A stretch of DNA of 64,000 bases from NCBI GenBank assembly GCA_033065855.1, contig JAVXUO010002146.1, forward strand, positions 62,001-126,000, in the 5' to 3' direction. This stretch comes from Escallonia rubra. Its lineage: Eukaryota; Streptophyta; Magnoliopsida; Escalloniales; Escalloniaceae. The number at the start of each line of letters is the position of its first letter. The first letter of the stretch is position 1. The notes beneath the pieces were generated by a model. The model saw nothing but the letters and a program-made list of their open reading frames with translations. It did not search any database and was not told the DNA's origin. This document shows positions 22,546-34,836 of this stretch, piece by piece. A program made the position numbers and the translations under genes.

Positions 22546-24312
22546 TTGTGTATTAGTCTTCATCGAATATAATCTTCTTAGGAGCAGGTTGGTTGCTACC
22601 CACCTGCAATTTAACAGATTGCAGAATAGAAGCTTAGTAACCAAATAAAGAAGAAGAGATCATGGCATGCTTAGTAAGCAAAAGGAGTTCAATTTTGAAA
22701 AACTTATGCCAATTGGCACAAATTACAACCGATGCGTACGTGGAAGATAAACATACTTACCCCACATGATTACTTTTGTATTGACGTGTAAAAAGTTGTA
22801 AGAGAAAAACATGCAAAAGGAGGAAAAATACCAGTACAACACAATATACAAAGATACACAAAAACCTCTGCGGGAAAGACTTCCAGTATAAACATCAAAT
22901 TCAAGAACAAAATAGAACCTAACTCAACATCCAACAGTCGAACATAGGTCGCTATTACTATCATAATTGAACTCCGTTAGCGTCTCATTAAACCTGCTCT
23001 TGGCCAACTAGTGTTCCAGGAGAGCGCAATAAACTTACTAATTTGCCTTAAAGAAACAATGACCTGCGCGTCCTCGTCAACATGGCTTCTTGTGACCCTT
23101 CCTCTAACTACACAAGTCAGACCGGCAACAACTTGAATCTTGACTCTGCTTGATGATCCACAAGTAAAGCAACCGTTCTTCAAATGGGATGCAGCTCAAA
23201 AACTACCAACTAGTCATTTTACCACCATACAATCCAAACTAAAACTAATGAACACTTCTTGCTAGACCAAATCAACGAATCTGTAACACCATCAATCTGA
23301 AATGCTTAATGATTATATGAAGAGTTGCACAAACTTTGGATTCCAACTTTACATCTTATTTCGAGCATAGTCCATTACACCACAAAAACCATAAGCATCT
23401 CTTGAACCACATTAACCAAGCCCTGACCCTTTTGAACCTAACTTTAGCAGTAAAGTAGACCAAGATGGGACTACGTCAGAGGATTCTACCTCTCAACAGA
23501 ACACCAAAAAAATAGGAGGCAAGGATAACAACCAGCCCAATCAGTCACTGGATTCTTACATGAACTAGACTCCACATTTGTTGGATATGATGACCTCCTA
23601 GTTTCCCGAAGGCCAACATCAGCTTACGGTCAAGCTCTACCTCTAGTTTCTTGAGCTTAACCCCTCGCATGGGGTATTTTCCGTTTCGTATGTAAAACTG
23701 TTTTAATTCAGGCGTGCAGATATCCTTTACCAGGAAACTGAAAGGGATTGGATCATGTTTCACAGACTCGGTAGCGCTTAAGTTTTCGGTTTGGTATCAA
23801 TATCGGTTGTGATCGACTCGGTATCGGTTGCGAGAAATACGCAACTTTACGTCACTTTAAGGCGGCTCCAAAAAAAGTTGTAGAACCTGTGGAAAATTTT
23901 TAAATAATATGATTAACAAGTTAAATCATTTAAATGAACAAGATAACATCAAAGAAAAGACACGTCTCATTGGCGAGAATTTCATATAGACCGTTGACAA
24001 AATGGTTCACATCAGTATTACATTGTAAACCAAAGAATAAGTCTCACACTTTGCAATTTTCAAGAATGTAAATTCATCGTTATTTTCCTCTTTGCATTAT
24101 CATAATTAGTTGATTAAAGCCTCTAGCAAAAGCCATGCTTTTATGTTAAAAAACAGCAACATTTAGTGATGATTGCTGTTGCCACATAACTTAATGATCT
24201 CCGCTTATTCCTTGTTTTGGAGTGACCTTATTTTCTTGTCTCATGGGACAGAAGTTACAATATGTCGTGTACCACAAAAAAATACCCAAAACACACACAA
24301 CAGTTTTCCTAA
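22546..24312. other. Intergenic with a weak minus-strand frame
   Basis: A 72-codon minus-strand frame (23545-23763; MKHDPIPFSFLVKDICTPEL at its start) is the most protein-like stretch, but I do not recognise it and no flanking exons could be placed. Sequence rich in TCGGTATCGGTT-type words lies at 23765-23840. Otherwise nothing. Confidence 0.35.
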
Positions 24313-24321
24313 AATTTTCAA

Positions 24322-24470
24322 GGGTTAAATACACGTTAGTACCCTGAAAGTAGCACGAAGTCTCACTTGAGGGTCCCAAAGTTTATTTTTTACACATAAG
24401 GATCTGTAATTTCAAATTTGCAATAAGTAAGGACTTCCGTCCAAATTCCTAACGTTCTAAGCAAACCCGT
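24322..24470 (+). repeat. Second MULE, left terminal inverted repeat
   Basis: Pairs with about 25390-25528. Shared inner words include TTTATTTTTTACACATAAGG and TTTCAAATTTGCAATAAGTA. Confidence 0.9.
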
Positions 24471-24904
24471 CAGGGGCTAAATTGTCCGGACAGGTTTAAT
24501 TTTTTTCTCTTATCTTCTTCTTTAATTTCTTTTCTCTTCTTCTTCTTCAAATTTTCACCCATCTCCTCCTACCCAGTTCGGCACTTATCCAAGCCCCACC
24601 AACGATCTACCATACACAAAGAAGCCAAATCACCCAAATCGGCATCACCACAGTCAAACCACCACCATACCGTCTCATCTCATCAGATCATCATCACCGC
24701 CGGCACTGTCTCATCACATCACCGTCGGCGCCAATACCACAACCACCGTGGCGCACTGACATAGTCGTCGTCAACACAATCGCCACAATATCATCGCCGG
24801 GGACCACCAGTCGGCCGGATTTCCATCACCTGACCCACCGGCGTAGAACCATCATCGAGGACCACCAGATCGGCGGGATCTCCATCACCTGACCCACCTT
24901 TCAA

Positions 24905-25112
24905 CTGTTCGACTTCCCACCGGAGAATGCCTTCTTGCAAACCTCATAAACGGAGAAATAGACCATGCCGGCGATCGAGCCGGCCTCATGAACTGCCAGA
25001 AGTGAAGGCCGTCGTGGCCCGCTGAGCCGGCAATTTTGGCGTAGAAATCGGGCGGGTGTGGGACCGGGATGAGGTCGGGATTCTGGAAATTGGGAGTGGC
25101 CTCGGTGGCCAT
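24905..25112 (-). pseudogene. Captured pieces of a mitoferrin-like mitochondrial carrier gene
   Basis: The minus strand opens with ATG at 25112 and reads MATEATPNFQNPDLIPVPHP, then a PPDF stretch, HDGLHFWQFM, and in a second frame AGSIAGMVYFSVYEVCKKAF. Plant mitoferrins (iron carriers of the inner mitochondrial membrane) start with this N-terminus and enter the first carrier repeat with FWQFMIAGSIAG; the VYFSVYEV-KK segment belongs further along the same protein. So two separate pieces of the parent gene are joined, with a frame change at about 24990 next to the FWQFM codons. It cannot make a carrier. It lies entirely within the MULE. Confidence 0.72.
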
Positions 25113-25389
25113 TTGGGCTTTGAGGATTGGGGTTTTTGGTGGTTGAATTGAAATGGGTTATCTCCATACAAGGGCTCAGCTCTCTAGAGAGAGTGGTATG
25201 CATGTGTAGAAATGAAGTTAGAGAGAAACAGTGAAATTGGTATAAGAGAGAAAGCGGTGGAGGCTTGTAACAGGTCAAGGGGTTGACGAGGTGGTTCTGG
25301 GGATGTGGCCTGAGATGAAATTAGGGTTCCAAAAATCAAGGAGTTTTAAAAATAAAAAACTAAATATGGCTTGACAAAATTGCCCCTTA

Positions 25390-25528
25390 CGGAAAGGGCT
25401 AGATCGTTAGGAATAGACCTTACTTATTGCAAATTTGAAATTACAGACCCTTATGTGTAAAAAATAAACTTTGGTACCCTCAAGTGAGACTTCGGGGTAC
25501 TTTCAGGGTACTAACGTGTATTTAACCC
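25390..25528 (-). repeat. Second MULE, right terminal inverted repeat
   Basis: Inverted partner of 24322-24470, with several differences including small indels. Confidence 0.9.
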
Positions 25529-25537
25529 AATTTTCAA

Positions 25538-28149
25538 CCATAGCTGAAGTTATGTAGTTAAATATACAATAATAGATTTCTGAAACTAAGGGTCAAATTA
25601 TAATATTAGAGTCAAGCAAAACAAATACAGATCAAAGAGTAGAAAGAAATCTATTCGCTAAAGAAGAGTGATTAATGACTGATGCCGGACGAGAGAGTGT
25701 GTACGACTGAGAGGGACTCCATGTCGCTGGAGCCCGGAGGGACTCCATCTCGCCACAGACAGAAGGGATGCCACTTGCAAAAAGCTCTACTTGCATGCCA
25801 CTGGAGTAGATCAGAGATGAAACGCAACGGAAGAATGGAAGATCTACAGGAACTCAATTTGGGAGTTTGTCTCTTCAGAATTCAAGCCTCAGGCCACAAC
25901 TATTCAGGTTTCTCTGCTTCGCGAAAAGGTATCTGATTTTGTTTTAACATCGTTATCGCACCAAAGTTTCGGCCGTTCCTTTTGAGGCATTGTTGTTTTG
26001 CCGAGATCTCAACATTTTCAGCGAATCTTGGCTAGTTTTATAATCTCGCTATATGATTGACTATGGTTAAGTTTCGATTCGGTGGCTTCTGAAACCGAAC
26101 CTGTCAAGGCCTTAAGACTTCACTAAGCCAACCGTGCAGCACTTAGCCAATTCAAGCCCCCATTAAGTCAGCCTTCCCTCCTCAGGCTGGGAAAATATCA
26201 GAGCTTAGTTTACGAGGGGTCGTACCAAGTAAGGAGCGAGATGGCAACAAAGGATACTAGTGGAGCGACATCCCTAATGTCGGAGGAGATTGTTCTCGAA
26301 AGTGGGTGAATCCATTACCCTTACTCGGTGGGAAGAAGGGTCATGGCCGAGTTTTTGAACCAAGGATTGGATAGGAAGTAAGTTATGAACTCTAGATATT
26401 GGATTATCAAAAAAGGGATATATATATATATATATATATAGTGGCTAGTTTGTTTTGCTACTTTAGTTTAATGGCTTGTGCTTGCCTATAAATAACACGC
26501 GTAGTGAACACAATTAGCTATGCTTTGATGATTGAGACTATCTAGTTTTATATTTTTCCCTTCGAAGGTCGAGTCCTTCAAAGCTTTTTTCCTTGCCGCA
26601 TGGTGTAAGGCCACAAAAATCCTTCTTCTGTTTTTCTTTTTTCTTTTTTCCTTTTTCCTTTTTTCTTTTTCTTTTTTTTTTTTTTTTGGTTTTTGGTGTT
26701 TTGGTTCTACGTCATAATTGAACTGCACCATTTTCAAACTCAAAATTAAATTTGATTTAAATCTAAAGCCAGCTGGCAAGCAAAACTTAAGCCTCCTTTT
26801 GTAGATAACCAAGTGCTCCACAACCCGCATCGATAGACTCAACAAGACACCATCACGCTCTGTTGTCTCCAATGGAGAAACTTCATCTTTAATGTATACA
26901 TTGTCACAACTCATTATTATAACGTGAGTAATCTCACCAAACTCCCAAATAGCTGACGCAGAAGACAAAAAAAACCAGATGCATTATGGAAACGAATGAA
27001 ACAAAAGGCTCATTTGTCGAAATTGCATTGGTATGCTCAAGTGGGGACATAGTGTTGTAAAAAGAACCATAACCCTGATACATTTGCTTAAATTAAAGGC
27101 CTCAAATAAAAGCCTCCATAACTAAATACCTTGATTGGTAGGCCCAAGCAGGGACATAGGAAAGTGCAGTAGACAAAACCATGAACCAGGTACCTTTGCT
27201 TATATTATAAGGAGACAGTCCAGCTTCAAGGCCTCAAATTACAAGGGTCCACATCCACCACCATATAGTCCTCGTTCCCTTGACCTTGATTTTCGAGGGA
27301 ACGAAAAAGACACCTTTAGCCTCCGTGCTATGAACTCCAGTCCCTCAAAGCAATCACGCCTCGCCCCTCAACCTCACAAACAGATTTCCGTAGCTTTGAC
27401 GAGCCTCTACTCTGTATTCTTCTAGAATCACAATCCAGTTCACAAGGTGACTCTCCCTTCAAACATACCTAAGCAAATTCGCCGTAATGGTGATTTCTCG
27501 CAAATCTACATCCTGCAACTCTAAAAAGCAAGATCAAGGGCTCAACATGATAAATTAAAACAACTGCCATCTTCCCGATATACAACTGTGGATCCATTCA
27601 TACCTGGGTAACTAGCTACTATATCTATCTAACCTAATTGTCTGATGTTAAGTTCCTCAAAACCATAATCCAGAATTTCAAACTTGGCTAGAGTATATCA
27701 TTAGACATATTCACTTAAAAGGCACTTCTCTAACACACCTGGAGTATGGCAATCCATGCAGCAAACTTCTGCTGTCTGAAAAAATTCTAAGAGGAACTAA
27801 TCAAAACTGAATCCTAGACTCCTACCCAAGTGATTCCATCATTGAATCAATTCCATACTAGTTCCAGAATGTTATGGTAAAACTTCGTTTTGAATCCTCT
27901 CTTTTCCTATTTCTTTTTCTTTGATTTGTTTACTCCCCTAGACTAGACTTTTGAGTCTTTCGAAAAAATTCTAAGAGAAACTAATCAAAACTGAATCCTA
28001 GACTTCTACCAAAGTCCTCCATAATCATCAAATAGATCATGTTAAAACTCTTTACAGCATGACAGAAAGTTGTGAGGAAAAATACCTCATTAAAGTTGGA
28101 GCCCAAGTATAAGTCAAACACTTACATACAAGTAGTTAAAACAGTCACA
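25538..28149. other. Intergenic, degenerate repeats only
   Basis: Contains a (TA)n run (26421-26442), a T/C-rich tract (26625-26690) whose Lys-rich minus-strand frame is an artefact, and a diverged tandem pair around 27036-27250 sharing GGGACATAG and GGCCTCAAAT words. The final exon of the NIFK-like gene may lie somewhere here but I could not find it. Confidence 0.45.
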
Positions 28150-29130
28150 ACTAGGGTAGCCATATATATGTTCATGCCCAATGGTTACAGAAAGTGGTTG
28201 GAGCCATATTGATTATATACTTGCTTTCAATTCTCCTACACATGTTATGCTTAGGATTTGTGATACCGATAGGCGTTGTCCTTACCTAGTCTATGACATG
28301 TGGAATTCCATGATTGAAAAGGTTAAGAAGGCTATATGTAGGCATGAAGTGAAAAGACTTGATGAGGAGTCCACCTGATGTGCCCAATATTCTTGTCGAT
28401 ATTTGGAATGAAATAACACTCCACTTCCTTAGCTTGGCGCATTCTCTATATCCAAGGTAATATCACTATTCATATCCTTCTTATACTAATTTAACTTCTT
28501 ACTTACGTTTCCAAATGTACTCATATATTTGTTCTATAAGGTACTATACCCGTGAGTGTCGAAGTAGACCTCACTCAAGCTCCTACACACAAGGATAATG
28601 AGATAACAAAGAGAGGATCTTCATAAGTACTTTCCTAACTTGGAGGATCGCAAAAAGATAAATCTAGAATATGTTGATTCCATTGGGCCTAGTGGAGATT
28701 TTAGAGATATGATTGCATTTGAATCCCAAGACTTAACGGTGCAATTGCACCTTTGCTCCAAACCATAGCCTGAAAGCTTCTTGCATAACCTTCATCTTCA
28801 ACTTGTGCCGAAGGAAATATGAGCACCTATGGTTCTAAACATTCCCTATGAAGGAACAAGATGACACCCCAACGCGCGAAAGACTTGGTTTACATTCATA
28901 GCGATCTCCTCCTTTTGTCAAGGACTCCGAAGTATGCCAAAGGGGAGGGCAAAATGTTGGATGTTGGTGGAGATAAACATGATGGGTTTGAAGATGATGG
29001 GATGTTTCAGTGTGCAGATCTCTACCTTGATGAGCCAGAGATGAAGGCTGAAGTGTACACCAGGAGAGGTTAATGATGGAGGTCAAGGAGGCAACGAAGC
29101 TGATGATACAATTGATGTTAATTAAGTCCT
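28150..29130 (+). pseudogene. hAT transposase remnant (DUF659/hAT C-terminal type)
   Basis: An open stretch at 28181-28378 reads HIDYILAFNSP, CDTDRRCPYLVYDMWNSMIE and VKKAICRHE, matching the middle of plant hAT transposases. After frame changes, LAHSLYPR ends near 28458 and is followed by a GTAATATC donor-like site; the homologous codons YYTRE resume near 28542 after an AG. Further along (28861-29073) comes the C-terminal dimerisation region with RAKDLVYIHSDLLLLSRTPK, then DGFEDDG and DLYLDEPE. Several stops and frame changes interrupt it, and no terminal inverted repeats were found. It lies between the last visible NIFK exon and the intergenic region, possibly inside the final intron. Confidence 0.8.
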
Positions 29131-29674
29131 CCGTAGATGGGTGGATAAAAATTGACAGTCGTTTCCCTGTTTCTGTCCCCCAGTTTTCTTTCTATTTGTT
29201 TCTATGCAAGATGTGATCTTGCATCACTTTGCCAAGACTGAAGTCATTAACTTTGTTCTCTACTAGGTGCTGTACTATGTTAAGCAAGGCAGTAACTTGG
29301 ATTCAGTTATGGCTTTTACTTAAGTTACTTGTTTTTGTGGTAATTACTTAACATTTTACTATGTAAAGGTGGAATGTACTTGTATTTGCTAAACAGATAT
29401 ATTCAGAAAAAGAAAAACACTAAGAAATTGAGTGGTGTCCCGCAATGTCCAAAATCTAGTTTTTTGGGAAATTTTTAATGTCCGGTGTCCTGATCGGTGT
29501 CAGACACTGTATCCGTGTCCGTCATACCTTGCTGGCCAATAGCCGGAAATCTCACATTAATAAAAAGATAGGTATATAAAAACTTACACAAAAACTATTA
29601 CTGAAGTCTAAAACTAGCTGTTGCAACATTCCACAAGAAAATAAATCTGGCAAATCAAGGAAAAGAAATCTTAC

Positions 29675-32627
29675 AACTTCTGGGCAGTCATAATCAATAC
29701 CAGCAGCCTCAATCCTTTTTCGCCTTTTCTCCGCCCGTTTCATAATTCTTTCGACTAACTTATTATGTTCTTCAAATGTTCTTTCCTAAATAATAAAATG
29801 GATCAAGTAATCATCACTAAAATTGACACTACTACTTTAAAGATGAAAAACAACTGTGTGAGTTTCTCAGTTTTTTAGTGCAATGATCCCTTATCTTTTG
29901 CATAACAATGATATATATATATATATATATATATTTCCTTTTGAGGGGGTTAGAATCAAGAGATCTACATTATGCTGCTTCCTTTCAATTTGAACCCAGT
30001 TTAGAGAATCAAGAGATCTACACTACTACTTTAAGTTAGAATCAAGAGAAAGATCTACAGAGTAATTCAAATTCATCCTGTCATACCTTGTTATGCTGCT
30101 TCCTTTCAATTTGAACCCAGTTTAGAGGTTTGTACCAACGGTTAACACCTTTCCACCTAGGTAGAGAGTAAAGTTGTCAAGCAACGTGGTACACTAGCCT
30201 AAATTCAAAATTTTCTCTGTAGAAACATATACTCATCTATTCACAAAATCTGGGACCAGGTTGATACCGTAAATATGAAGAATATCTAACACAAAGAAGT
30301 ACGTCAAATTCTTTTTTATTCATTCTAAATTATGAACCAGGCCTTCCATACTTAGAAGTACAACAAAACAGGCGACACCGACAGTGCTTGGTGAATAGGC
30401 CATATTATTCGGTCTTGACATTTTGGAATATGGGAATAATGCAAAAGTATACATTGATATACTTAATCTCATTCTCAGGGAGATATTATAATTCTTCCGT
30501 AGGTCCAAATCCTTGGTTTGGAAAATAATTTCAAGCTTATTGCTGAAGCTTTAAGGTTGTCTCACATTTGTTATATCTACAAATATCTGGTCAATTTCAC
30601 AAAAGTCCAATTTTAAAGCAGTAAAAGACAACAATCTTACAATACTTCCACCAGAATTGTAAGCTGCAGAAAAGATGTTAGACCGTCACTAATTCTACTG
30701 CTTCAATTGCAACTGAAGTATGTTGAGTGCAACAAAGAATCCTACGAGAGATGTTATATGGTTAGTAGACGAAGGATTGACTGCTTACAGTTTTGGATGA
30801 ACATGCTCAGGGGGAATAGGATAAACTTGCAACAAGTGCTCAAACAACAGGTAATTATGCATAGTATCGGCTACAATTTTGGCCACCTGCACTAGTCAAA
30901 TGATAAGGTCAAGAGAAAGGACAATCAAATTACAAGTACTTTAGCAAGAACTTCCATGGAAATGAGTACAACCTCGGGAGACTGAAATTCGATGAAGCCA
31001 AAATGCTTGGATTTTCCTGTCTGTGAAGCATTAAATCAAACAAACAGTAGGTGTCAATTAAGGAAATAAGTGCAACCCGCTACCTCGCCGTTAGGACTGT
31101 ATACGAACCGAGTTCGAGCCAAACAAAGGTACATTCAAACTCGTTTCTTTAGTTTCGGGCCATGCTCGAACTCGTGTTCGTGTTCGTTTAATCTTCAAAA
31201 TTTTGTTTGAATTCGATTTGCAATTTGGTTCACAAAACTTGTGTTCAGCTCGAGTTCGTTCGTTTAATTATACGAAACCAACTCGAACTTGAAAACTTCT
31301 TTTTATCATTCAAAACAATTATTTCCAAATCAGAATTACACCTTTATTGATCCAATTGTCTAACTGATTTTAGGACTGTGGGGTTTAAACTTATCTATAG
31401 TATAATTAAGTTATATGGCTCTGGGGTTTTACACATTCTAATTTTGTTATTATCCAGACGAGCCGTTCACAAACACATTCAAATGAGCACTTTGGAATGT
31501 TCATGCTCGACTAGGTTAATAAACGAGCTCTAAAAATTTGTTCATGTTCAATTCATATATTATACAAACAAATCAGAACAATTTCTTTGGAAAAAAAACA
31601 ACAAGCCATTCATGACCAGCTTGGTTCATTTACAGCCCTAGTCACCGTGTGTGTTTTAGAGGAAAGGGCCGGAGGAGAGGGGGATCAGTTCTATCTGAAC
31701 AGTACTATATAACATCAGAGATTTAGCAATGGCAGAATTGTTGTAAATAATTTCAGTTCAACATTATGCTGGTAATTAAGTGCCTACTGTCAAACTATCG
31801 GAAGCAAATAGTTCTCCTGAATGGGATAAGAAGGTAAAGGTTCTTCAAAACTAGATTACAACAATTATCAGAATTAAATCCTCAATCGAATCAGTAGTCA
31901 AGCTTAGAGATTGAGTAGGACACCTAAAAAACACTCGCTCATAGCACAACTAAACACCAGTAGAGGTTGAAACAAAATTTGGAAATAACAAAACAATTCA
32001 AAATCGTACCTTCTTGTTCCTTGCAATTCTGAGTCTCTTGATTGTACCAAACTGCTTAAAGAATGCTGTAAACACGAACAAAACTTACATATCCACTATA
32101 TCCTATAAAAATAAGCATATACTCCCTCCTTTCCAAGATTAGAGTCCTCTTAACTTACAAGCATACTCCTATTTACAACTTAAACACCCTAAACATTTAT
32201 TCATACTGAAATGGCAGCCAAAATTTTTGATTAAGCGTTATTTGGCAAATCAACCTTCGGTTAGGTGTACAAATACAAAAGGCGGCAAGCAACAACATCA
32301 AGCTATATTAATTACCTTCCATTTCATTCTCGTAAAACCCATGTGGGATCCGACCAATATACAACACTTTAGCAGTATTCTCCCGCTTTTCGCTCACCGG
32401 AAGCTTCCTAGCCGGACCACCCTCTAGTGGCTTTACAACACAAACAATAACAGCAACAAAAAACAGTAAGGATCAGAGGTTCAATGTGAAAATAGGAGAA
32501 AAATCGAAAAAGAGGAAACGGATTGTACTAAGAAATCTTTAGCTTCGTCTTTGTGGGACGGAGCGGATAGCTGTGTCGAACCCTTCTTCAGTTTCTTCAT
32601 CATGGATTTCTTTGCCTTTGCCCCCAT
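29675..32627 (-). CDS. NIFK/Nop15-like nucleolar RRM protein, seven exons, 3' end not located
   Basis: Minus-strand exons: 32529-32627, 32316-32430, 32010-32065, 30973-31020, 30789-30886, 30087-30156, 29675-29785. All have GT/AG borders, and phases add up to 199 uninterrupted codons starting [16 protein letters not shown]. One RNA-recognition motif spans about residues 54-135: RNP2 is VLYIGRI (55-61) and RNP1 is KHFGFIEF (95-102). A basic C-terminal helix follows ([20 protein letters not shown], then [20 protein letters not shown]). This matches the plant homologue of human NIFK and yeast Nop15, nucleolar factors that bind pre-rRNA and act in ITS2 processing and 60S assembly. Family members run to about 220 residues, so roughly 20 codons in a last exon are unplaced; reading on past 29675 meets a stop at 29552. 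Intron 3 holds an hAT MITE. A telo-box upstream fits ribosome-biogenesis co-regulation. Confidence 0.9.
29908..29935. repeat. (TA)n microsatellite in intron 6
   Basis: A short TA run between exons 6 and 7 of the NIFK-like gene. Confidence 0.9.
29970..30127 (-). repeat. 37-bp exact duplication of part of exon 6 within intron 6
   Basis: A 37-bp stretch starting TTATGCTGCTTCCTTTCAAT occurs at 29970-30006 in the intron and at 30091-30127, where it covers most of exon 6 and its donor-proximal end. Words of the intervening sequence (AGAATCAAGAGATCTACA) are also repeated. The intronic copy lacks an acceptor-ready context, so it is probably silent, but it copies coding sequence exactly. Confidence 0.92.
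31092..31640. mobile_element. hAT-type MITE in intron 3 of the NIFK-like gene
   Basis: 549 bp, with ends TAGGACTGTATACGAACC and, inverted, TAGGGCTGTAAATGAACC. Imperfect 8-bp duplications flank it (CTCGCCGT and GTCACCGT, 6 of 8). The interior is rich in CTCGAACTCG and TTCGTGTTCG words and has no coding capacity. 8-bp duplications and TAGGG-type ends indicate the hAT superfamily. Confidence 0.85.
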
Positions 32628-32718
32628 TTTGCTGGCAGTTGTTTGGCCTCACGAGAAACTGCAGCTTAGTTGGGAGGAGGGAGAGAAAAACAAAGAGCGA
32701 TATCGGTTAGTGTGTATT

Positions 32719-32726
32719 AAACCCTA
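32719..32726 (+). promoter_or_regulatory. Telo-box upstream of the NIFK-like gene
   Basis: AAACCCTA lies about 90 bp upstream of the start codon. Telo-boxes in plant promoters are common in ribosomal-protein and ribosome-biogenesis genes and act with site II motifs; I did not see a clear site II (TGGGCY) here. Consistent with the gene's predicted role. Confidence 0.6.
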
Positions 32727-32821
32727 GGAGGGTTCGCCGTTAATTGGTAGCCTTTATATTGAGTACATTCCACGCGCGGTGTACATAAGTGCTATTTACA
32801 CCCTCAAGTCTGTCTTGTTTT

Positions 32822-34836
32822 TAGGGATGGCAATGGGGCGGGTCGGATCGGATTTTACAAAATCCGAACCCGCCCCGGACCGGGTTATGTATGTCCAATA
32901 ACATAACCGATCCTATGTGAATTTAGGAACCCCGAACCAGCCCCGTTCCGCCCTGCCCTTGCTGTAGCACGCAAAAAAACCCGTAATCAACCCGACCCGA
33001 TCCGACATGTTCTACTTGGTATAGCAAATATTTCACTCTTTTTAAACATGTATTACACCAAAACTTGCACCTGTGTCACAAAAAATAAACTATACACATC
33101 ATATTAATGTCTAAAAATCCTAAAGAAGACATTAGTAAATTACAACAGAGTTCAAATAAATTACAACATAGCTCAAATAAATTACAACATAGTTCAAATA
33201 AATAATAACATTGTTCAAATAGACTACACCATAATTAACAGTCCAATTAGTTTTCTCAGTGTCTACTTTCCACAATTACAAAGGAATGCTGCCTCTGAGT
33301 CGAAGTCCAAGAGTTAGCTACTAGAGTTGCATCAAGAATCTGCCAATCCCAAAACTTCATTTAAGACACCAATATGTACCCTGAACTGCTCGCCAAAGTC
33401 TAAATTTTTAAAAGTTCAAGCATCAACTCATACACACAACCCACTGGGCCGATACACGCAACCCCAATCCATGCCTTTCAAAGCCTCCAAATCTCATTTT
33501 CAGAAGACCAATCTGAGGAATCTCTGCTAGCATGCAAAAATTAATTTCATCCAGGCTTGTGGAAAAATGCACCATAGAAGCTCAAAATGCCTACCTCAAT
33601 AACAGTCTTACTGGAAACTACCTCCCAGTCGCTCCCAAGTGTTCAATGGGATGAATTACTATCACAATCAGCTTTCAGCTCTGCCACCTATTCAGTATCA
33701 ACCACATTCGACGATATCCAGTTTTTTTATCTTCTCCAAAATTTCAGCCAAATCTTGCCTCCAGCAACTCCTTTCATCTCAATTTCTTGCCGAGCTTGAA
33801 GCCTCATTTTGTCAACTTTACTTAACTCACTACCTCCATAATCTCATTCTGAAAAGAGTTCAATACTATCTAAAGCTATACATCAACAGAAACAATTTTG
33901 GGGAAACATATGAGTAGAACCAAAGACTTCTGCACCATACCAACCAGACAACTTTTGCATTTCCGGAAAGTCAAAACAACACTACTATAACCAGTCCCGC
34001 AAAATATTTAGGCATGCCAAACGATTTTGAGAAATACAACTATAACTTTGCTACACTTTCAGTTTGTCACACAATCATCATCGACATTTTTAAAATTGAT
34101 GTTAGCAAATGATTGGTTACAAGAAGCACGCCATATGCTGAGTTCAATTGACATAATAGAGTATTGCCATTGAGAGCAACTGTCGATCTCACCATGATAG
34201 TTACTAATGGGGCTCCAACAAAAGATTGGTACTACTTATAACAGGAAAAAGAACAGAAAATTACAAAGTGCATAGGTATGATGATTTTTTTAACTAAGTT
34301 TTAACTTGTGAATCAGGAAAGATTTTCTCCTTCAAGAAGAAGATCAACAAAGATGAACAAAACATGGAATAGAGAGAGATTGATTACCTGAACGCAGATT
34401 TCCTCAACGGTCGTCTTCAATTCGTGGCTGTACGGTAAAGAGTGGCCGTGCGCCGACCGTCGTGCGGTACTACGGTGGTCCGTGGAGACTGGAGAGGCAG
34501 AGAGCCAGCCGAGAGTGGAGAGTCGTGAGAGTGAGAAGGCACAGCCGCACAGATCAGGGATTTTAGGGTTTGCAAGAAAAAAATCGGAACATATATATAT
34601 GGTATCCTATGGACGGCTAAGATCAACTAAAGAATTAGGGTACGGCTAAGATTAACTAATGAATTAGGGTACAAGGGTTGGGCGGGGCGGATTTAAGTGT
34701 ATACCATACCCGCTCCTAACCCGCTGCGGGTTTTTAAAAAAAATACCATACCCGCCCCACGCGCCCGGTCAAAATCAAAATAACCCGCTTCTGTCGGGGA
34801 GGAGATTCGCGGGTACGGATTTTTTTGTCATTCCTA
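32822..34836 (-). mobile_element. Non-autonomous hAT element, copy A (2015 bp)
   Basis: Ends TAGGGATGGCAATGGGGC and, inverted, TAGGAATGACAAAAAAATCC. A perfect 8-bp duplication, CTTGTTTT, flanks it (32814-32821 and 34837-34844). Both subterminal regions are packed with CCCGCCCC/GGGCGGG words. About 260 bp at each end match copy B (49299-50629) in opposite orientation. No transposase. The interior includes a GC-rich leader-like stretch near 34420-34560. It ends 195 bp upstream of the NIFK-like start codon. Confidence 0.93.

Larger units (their letters stand above)
24322..25528. mobile_element. Second Mutator-like element (Pack-MULE), non-autonomous
   Basis: Terminal inverted repeats of about 130-180 bp begin GGGTTAAATACACGTTAGTA at both ends. 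A perfect 9-bp duplication, AATTTTCAA, flanks it (24313-24321 and 25529-25537). Length is 1207 bp with no transposase. The interior is GC-rich and holds pieces of a mitoferrin-like gene on the minus strand, so it is a Pack-MULE of a different family from the one at 18548. Confidence 0.93.

Noticed and set aside
23545-23763. 72-codon minus-strand frame as a possible host gene
   Set aside because: No recognisable domain, no supporting exons and no promoter-like context; mentioned only as a weak frame.
24901-25278. 125-codon minus-strand frame as one intact gene
   Set aside because: Its first half lies upstream of the mitoferrin-like start codon in another frame; only the last ~25 codons are carrier-like.
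26486-26968. 160-codon minus-strand frame with a Lys-rich centre
   Set aside because: The centre is the complement of a T/C-rich tract; the rest matches no family I know and has no exon context.
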